Shown here piece after piece: positions 62,167 to 64,000 of a DNA stretch of 64,000 bases. The notes below the pieces were generated by a model, which did not search any database, was not told the origin of the DNA, and worked only from the letters and a program-made list of their open reading frames with translations. Each line of letters begins with the position of its first letter. The first letter of the stretch is position 1. Both the position numbers and the translations under genes were made by a program. The stretch is taken from contig DASYZR010000143.1 of NCBI GenBank assembly GCA_035945995.1, positions 40,287 through 104,286 of the forward strand, written 5' to 3'. The stretch comes from a bacterium. GTDB taxonomy: Bacteria; Sysuimicrobiota; Sysuimicrobiia; Sysuimicrobiales; Segetimicrobiaceae.

Positions 62167-63366
62167 TCATGAGCGCCCCCGTGCGCTCGGCCCGTCGCGG
62201 CGGAGCAGGAGGACGAAGAGCGCCACGAGGAGCGCGTTCCGGCAGTTGAGCACGACGATCGCCCAGAGCGCGAAGGACGAGACCTGCCGGATCGCGAGAT
62301 ATTCGAGCGCGGTCGCCGCACAAGCGATCACGAAGAGCCGGCGCGCCGCCGGTCCGGCCGGCCCGCCGATGGCCGGGATGAACGGAACGAGCCAGACGAG
62401 GTACTGGGGCGACAGGACCTTTCCGGGCACGATGAACGCCAGGACAGCCGCGGCCGCCCACCGCAGGGGTTCCTGCATGCCCGATCGCCGGAACTGCCAG
62501 ACGACCCCGCCGAGCATGGCGATCTGCGCCGGAATCGCGAGGGCCGCCGCCGTTCCGGCACCGGGAGCCACGAGATCCACAGCTGTGTGGCTGTAGCGCC
62601 ACCCCAACGGGACCCCGACGACCTTGTCCGCCAGCATCAGCGCGCCGGCCCACGTCGTTTCGATCTCCAAACCGCGCCCCAGGTGGAAGGCGACGGAGGC
62701 GGCACCGCCCAGCGCATACCACGCGCCCCCGCCGGCCAGCATCGCCAGGGCGAACGCTGCGAGGCCGCGGCAGCGCGTGGAGCGCACGGCGGCGAGTTCG
62801 GCCGCGGCGGCCGGCGCCGCCAGCACGGCCGGGAAGATCTTCAGCAGCGCGCCGGCGGCGGTCAGCAGCCCGCCCAGGACGGGCCGGCCGCCGAACCAGT
62901 TCAGCGTGGCCGCCAGGGCCACGGCGGCCGGTGCCAGATCGTACCGGCTCCCGATGACCGGGTAGAGCGCGGCAAAAGACGCGGTGTACCATGCGAGTCG
63001 CGCCGGCACTTTCTCGCGGCCCTCGCGCGCGGCCGTGTACCACGCAACGAGGTGGACGGCCAGCGCATCGAAGAGCAGCATCTCCGCGGCAAACCACAGG
63101 ACGTACGCGTCGAGCCGGTGCGTGACGAGGCGCGGGATCACGAAGAGCGGGACGGCGAGCGGCGGATACTCGATCGCAAAGTCACGGTATGGTACGGCGC
63201 CCGCGAGCGTCCGGGACGCGTAGTCGAAAAAGATGCGGTCGTCGTGCAGCGCCGCCGCACCGAGTTGCCCGAACAGGCCCACCCCGAGCAGCGGCAGAAG
63301 CAGGACGGCGGCGTGGACGGCGACGGCCAGGATGATCCAGCCGGTGATCGCGCGAGGTCCGCTCAG
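62167..63366 (-). CDS. Glycosyltransferase 87-like membrane protein, likely CTG start
   Basis: A membrane protein of about 399 residues with ten or so hydrophobic segments, a GT-C type polyprenol-dependent mannosyltransferase-like enzyme. The first loop has FFDYASRTLAGAVPYRDFAI then EYPPLAVPLF, with the conserved acidic and EYPP motif, and later GKVLSPQYLVWLVPF. The CTG at 63366 overlaps the GT2 stop as CTGA. A GTG 22 codons upstream (63432) is a possible ordinary start that would add an Arg-rich leader overlapping GT2 by 70 bases. Works with the GT2 gene. Confidence 0.82.
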   Translation of the reverse strand: MSGPRAITGWIILAVAVHAAVLLLPLLGVGLFGQLGAAALHDDRIFFDYASRTLAGAVPYRDFAIEYPPLAVPLFVIPRLVTHRLDAYVLWFAAEMLLFDALAVHLVAWYTAAREGREKVPARLAWYTASFAALYPVIGSRYDLAPAAVALAATLNWFGGRPVLGGLLTAAGALLKIFPAVLAAPAAAAELAAVRSTRCRGLAAFALAMLAGGGAWYALGGAASVAFHLGRGLEIETTWAGALMLADKVVGVPLGWRYSHTAVDLVAPGAGTAAALAIPAQIAMLGGVVWQFRRSGMQEPLRWAAAAVLAFIVPGKVLSPQYLVWLVPFIPAIGGPAGPAARRLFVIACAATALEYLAIRQVSSFALWAIVVLNCRNALLVALFVLLLRRDGPSARGRS

Positions 63367-64000
63367 GCGCGTTCGGGTCGCTCCGCGGCGACGCGGACGA
63401 AGGTCGCCAGGATCCGAGCGGCCGCGGCCCACGTCCCGCGCGCGGTGCCGGAGACCTTGGAGACGCCGCCGGCGCGGCGGCGGTGGGCGACGGGAACCTC
63501 GAGGATCCGCAGGCCGGCACGGGCCGCGCGCATCTGCATCTCCAGATTCCAGCCGTAGGTCTCCTCCCGCATGCCGAGCCGATCGAGCGCGTCCCGGCGA
63601 ATGGCGCGGAACGGGCACATGTCCGTGAACCGCGTTCCGTAGAGGCCGCGCACCAGCGCGCCGGCGAGACGGCCGGCGGCAAGCTGTGCCCACGTCATAC
63701 TGCCGCGTTCGCGCCGCCCGAGGACGCGGGAGCCGACCACAAAGTCGCACCGGTCCTCGAGGATCGGCCGCACCAAGAGATCCATCAACTCGGGACAATC
63801 GCTGCCGTCCCCGTCCAGGAACACGACGATGTCGCAGGCGGCGTCGGCGGCACGGACGCCGGCACGGCATGCCCGCCCATAGCCGCGGCAAGGTTCGTGC
63901 ACGACACGCGCCCCGGCGCCGCGGGCCCGGGCGGACGTGGCGTCGACGCTGCCGTTGTCGACGACGATGACCTCGCGCGCAAGGTCCGGCGGCACGGCGG
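63363..64000 (-). CDS. Glycosyltransferase family 2, partial
   Basis: The 5' end lies beyond the right edge. The visible 212 residues have EVIVVDNGSVDATSARARGA, the metal-binding IVVFLDGDGSDCPELMDLLV (DGDG), FTDMCPFRAIRRDALDRLGM and the acceptor region ETYGWNLEMQMRAARAGLRI. This is the polyprenyl-phosphate sugar transferase type (dolichol-phosphate-mannose-synthase-like), without a C-terminal membrane anchor. It would supply lipid-linked sugar to the GT87-like enzyme overlapping its stop. Confidence 0.9.
   Translation of the reverse strand, partial: AVPPDLAREVIVVDNGSVDATSARARGAGARVVHEPCRGYGRACRAGVRAADAACDIVVFLDGDGSDCPELMDLLVRPILEDRCDFVVGSRVLGRRERGSMTWAQLAAGRLAGALVRGLYGTRFTDMCPFRAIRRDALDRLGMREETYGWNLEMQMRAARAGLRILEVPVAHRRRAGGVSKVSGTARGTWAAAARILATFVRVAAERPERA

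Overview
The window is very GC-rich and densely coded (GC content judged by eye, not computed). It spans a chromosomal replication origin. Gene order around the origin (rpmH-rnpA-yidD-yidC-jag-rsmG-parA-parB on one side; dnaA-dnaN-S4-recF-remB-gyrB-gyrA on the other) is the Bacillus-type order. With the AroH-type chorismate mutase, a single TatA and no sign of an outer membrane, this suggests an uncultured high-GC Terrabacteria/Bacillati (Firmicutes-related) bacterium. The phylum is an inference and cannot be fixed from this window. No rRNA, tRNA, CRISPR array, insertion sequence or prophage was seen.

Layout. 1-9.2 kb (minus strand): a near-complete shikimate cluster (aroE, aroC, fused aroK-aroB, aroQ, aroH, aroA) run by one promoter, followed by a TauE/SafE permease, a molybdopterin oxidoreductase and the start of nadC. 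9.3-13.3 kb: a phosphoribosyltransferase, an MFS carrier, a histidine phosphatase, tatA, a small zinc-peptidase-like protein and a DinB protein. 13.4-29 kb: the origin region. gyrA, gyrB, remB, dciA, recF, S4, dnaN, dnaA and a GHKL-ATPase/winged-helix gene run left; rpmH to parB run right. The dnaA-dnaN gap holds DnaA boxes, a DnaA-trio array and an AT-rich unwinding stretch. A second DnaA-box cluster lies 0.3 kb upstream of rpmH. Two parS sites lie inside parB and the next gene. 29-37.6 kb: a PdxR-like MocR regulator faces an HD-domain gene plus pdxS-pdxT (vitamin B6 synthesis), then a peptide-type ABC transporter with a CapA-like metallophosphatase. 37.6-50.8 kb: a decayed LuxR gene, uppP, a metallo-beta-lactamase, an orphan xanthine-dehydrogenase-type large subunit, plsC, and an OpuC-type quaternary-amine ABC transporter flanked by two short-chain dehydrogenases. 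These are followed by a TMEM175-type channel, a creatininase-family enzyme and a LuxR regulator. 50.9-64 kb: a DUF1059-DUF1326-DUF2182 module, LysE exporter, M20 and S9 peptidases, YceI, a small secreted protein, DinB, an XRE-cupin regulator with an aromatic amino acid decarboxylase, a MaoC protein and two glycosyltransferases.

The most unusual signal is repeated use of non-canonical start codons. The conserved N-termini of aroE, parA, the histidine phosphatase, the TMEM175 protein and probably a GT87 enzyme can only, or best, be reached by starting at ACG or CTG. The two ACG codons have textbook Shine-Dalgarno sequences in front, and two of the CTG codons sit in 4-base CTGA stop/start overlaps like the GTGA and ATGA overlaps used elsewhere in the same window. 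The other strong signals are the well-preserved Bacillus-type origin-unwinding element and two parS sites that are both translated as the same Val-Ser-Arg-Glu-Thr peptide.
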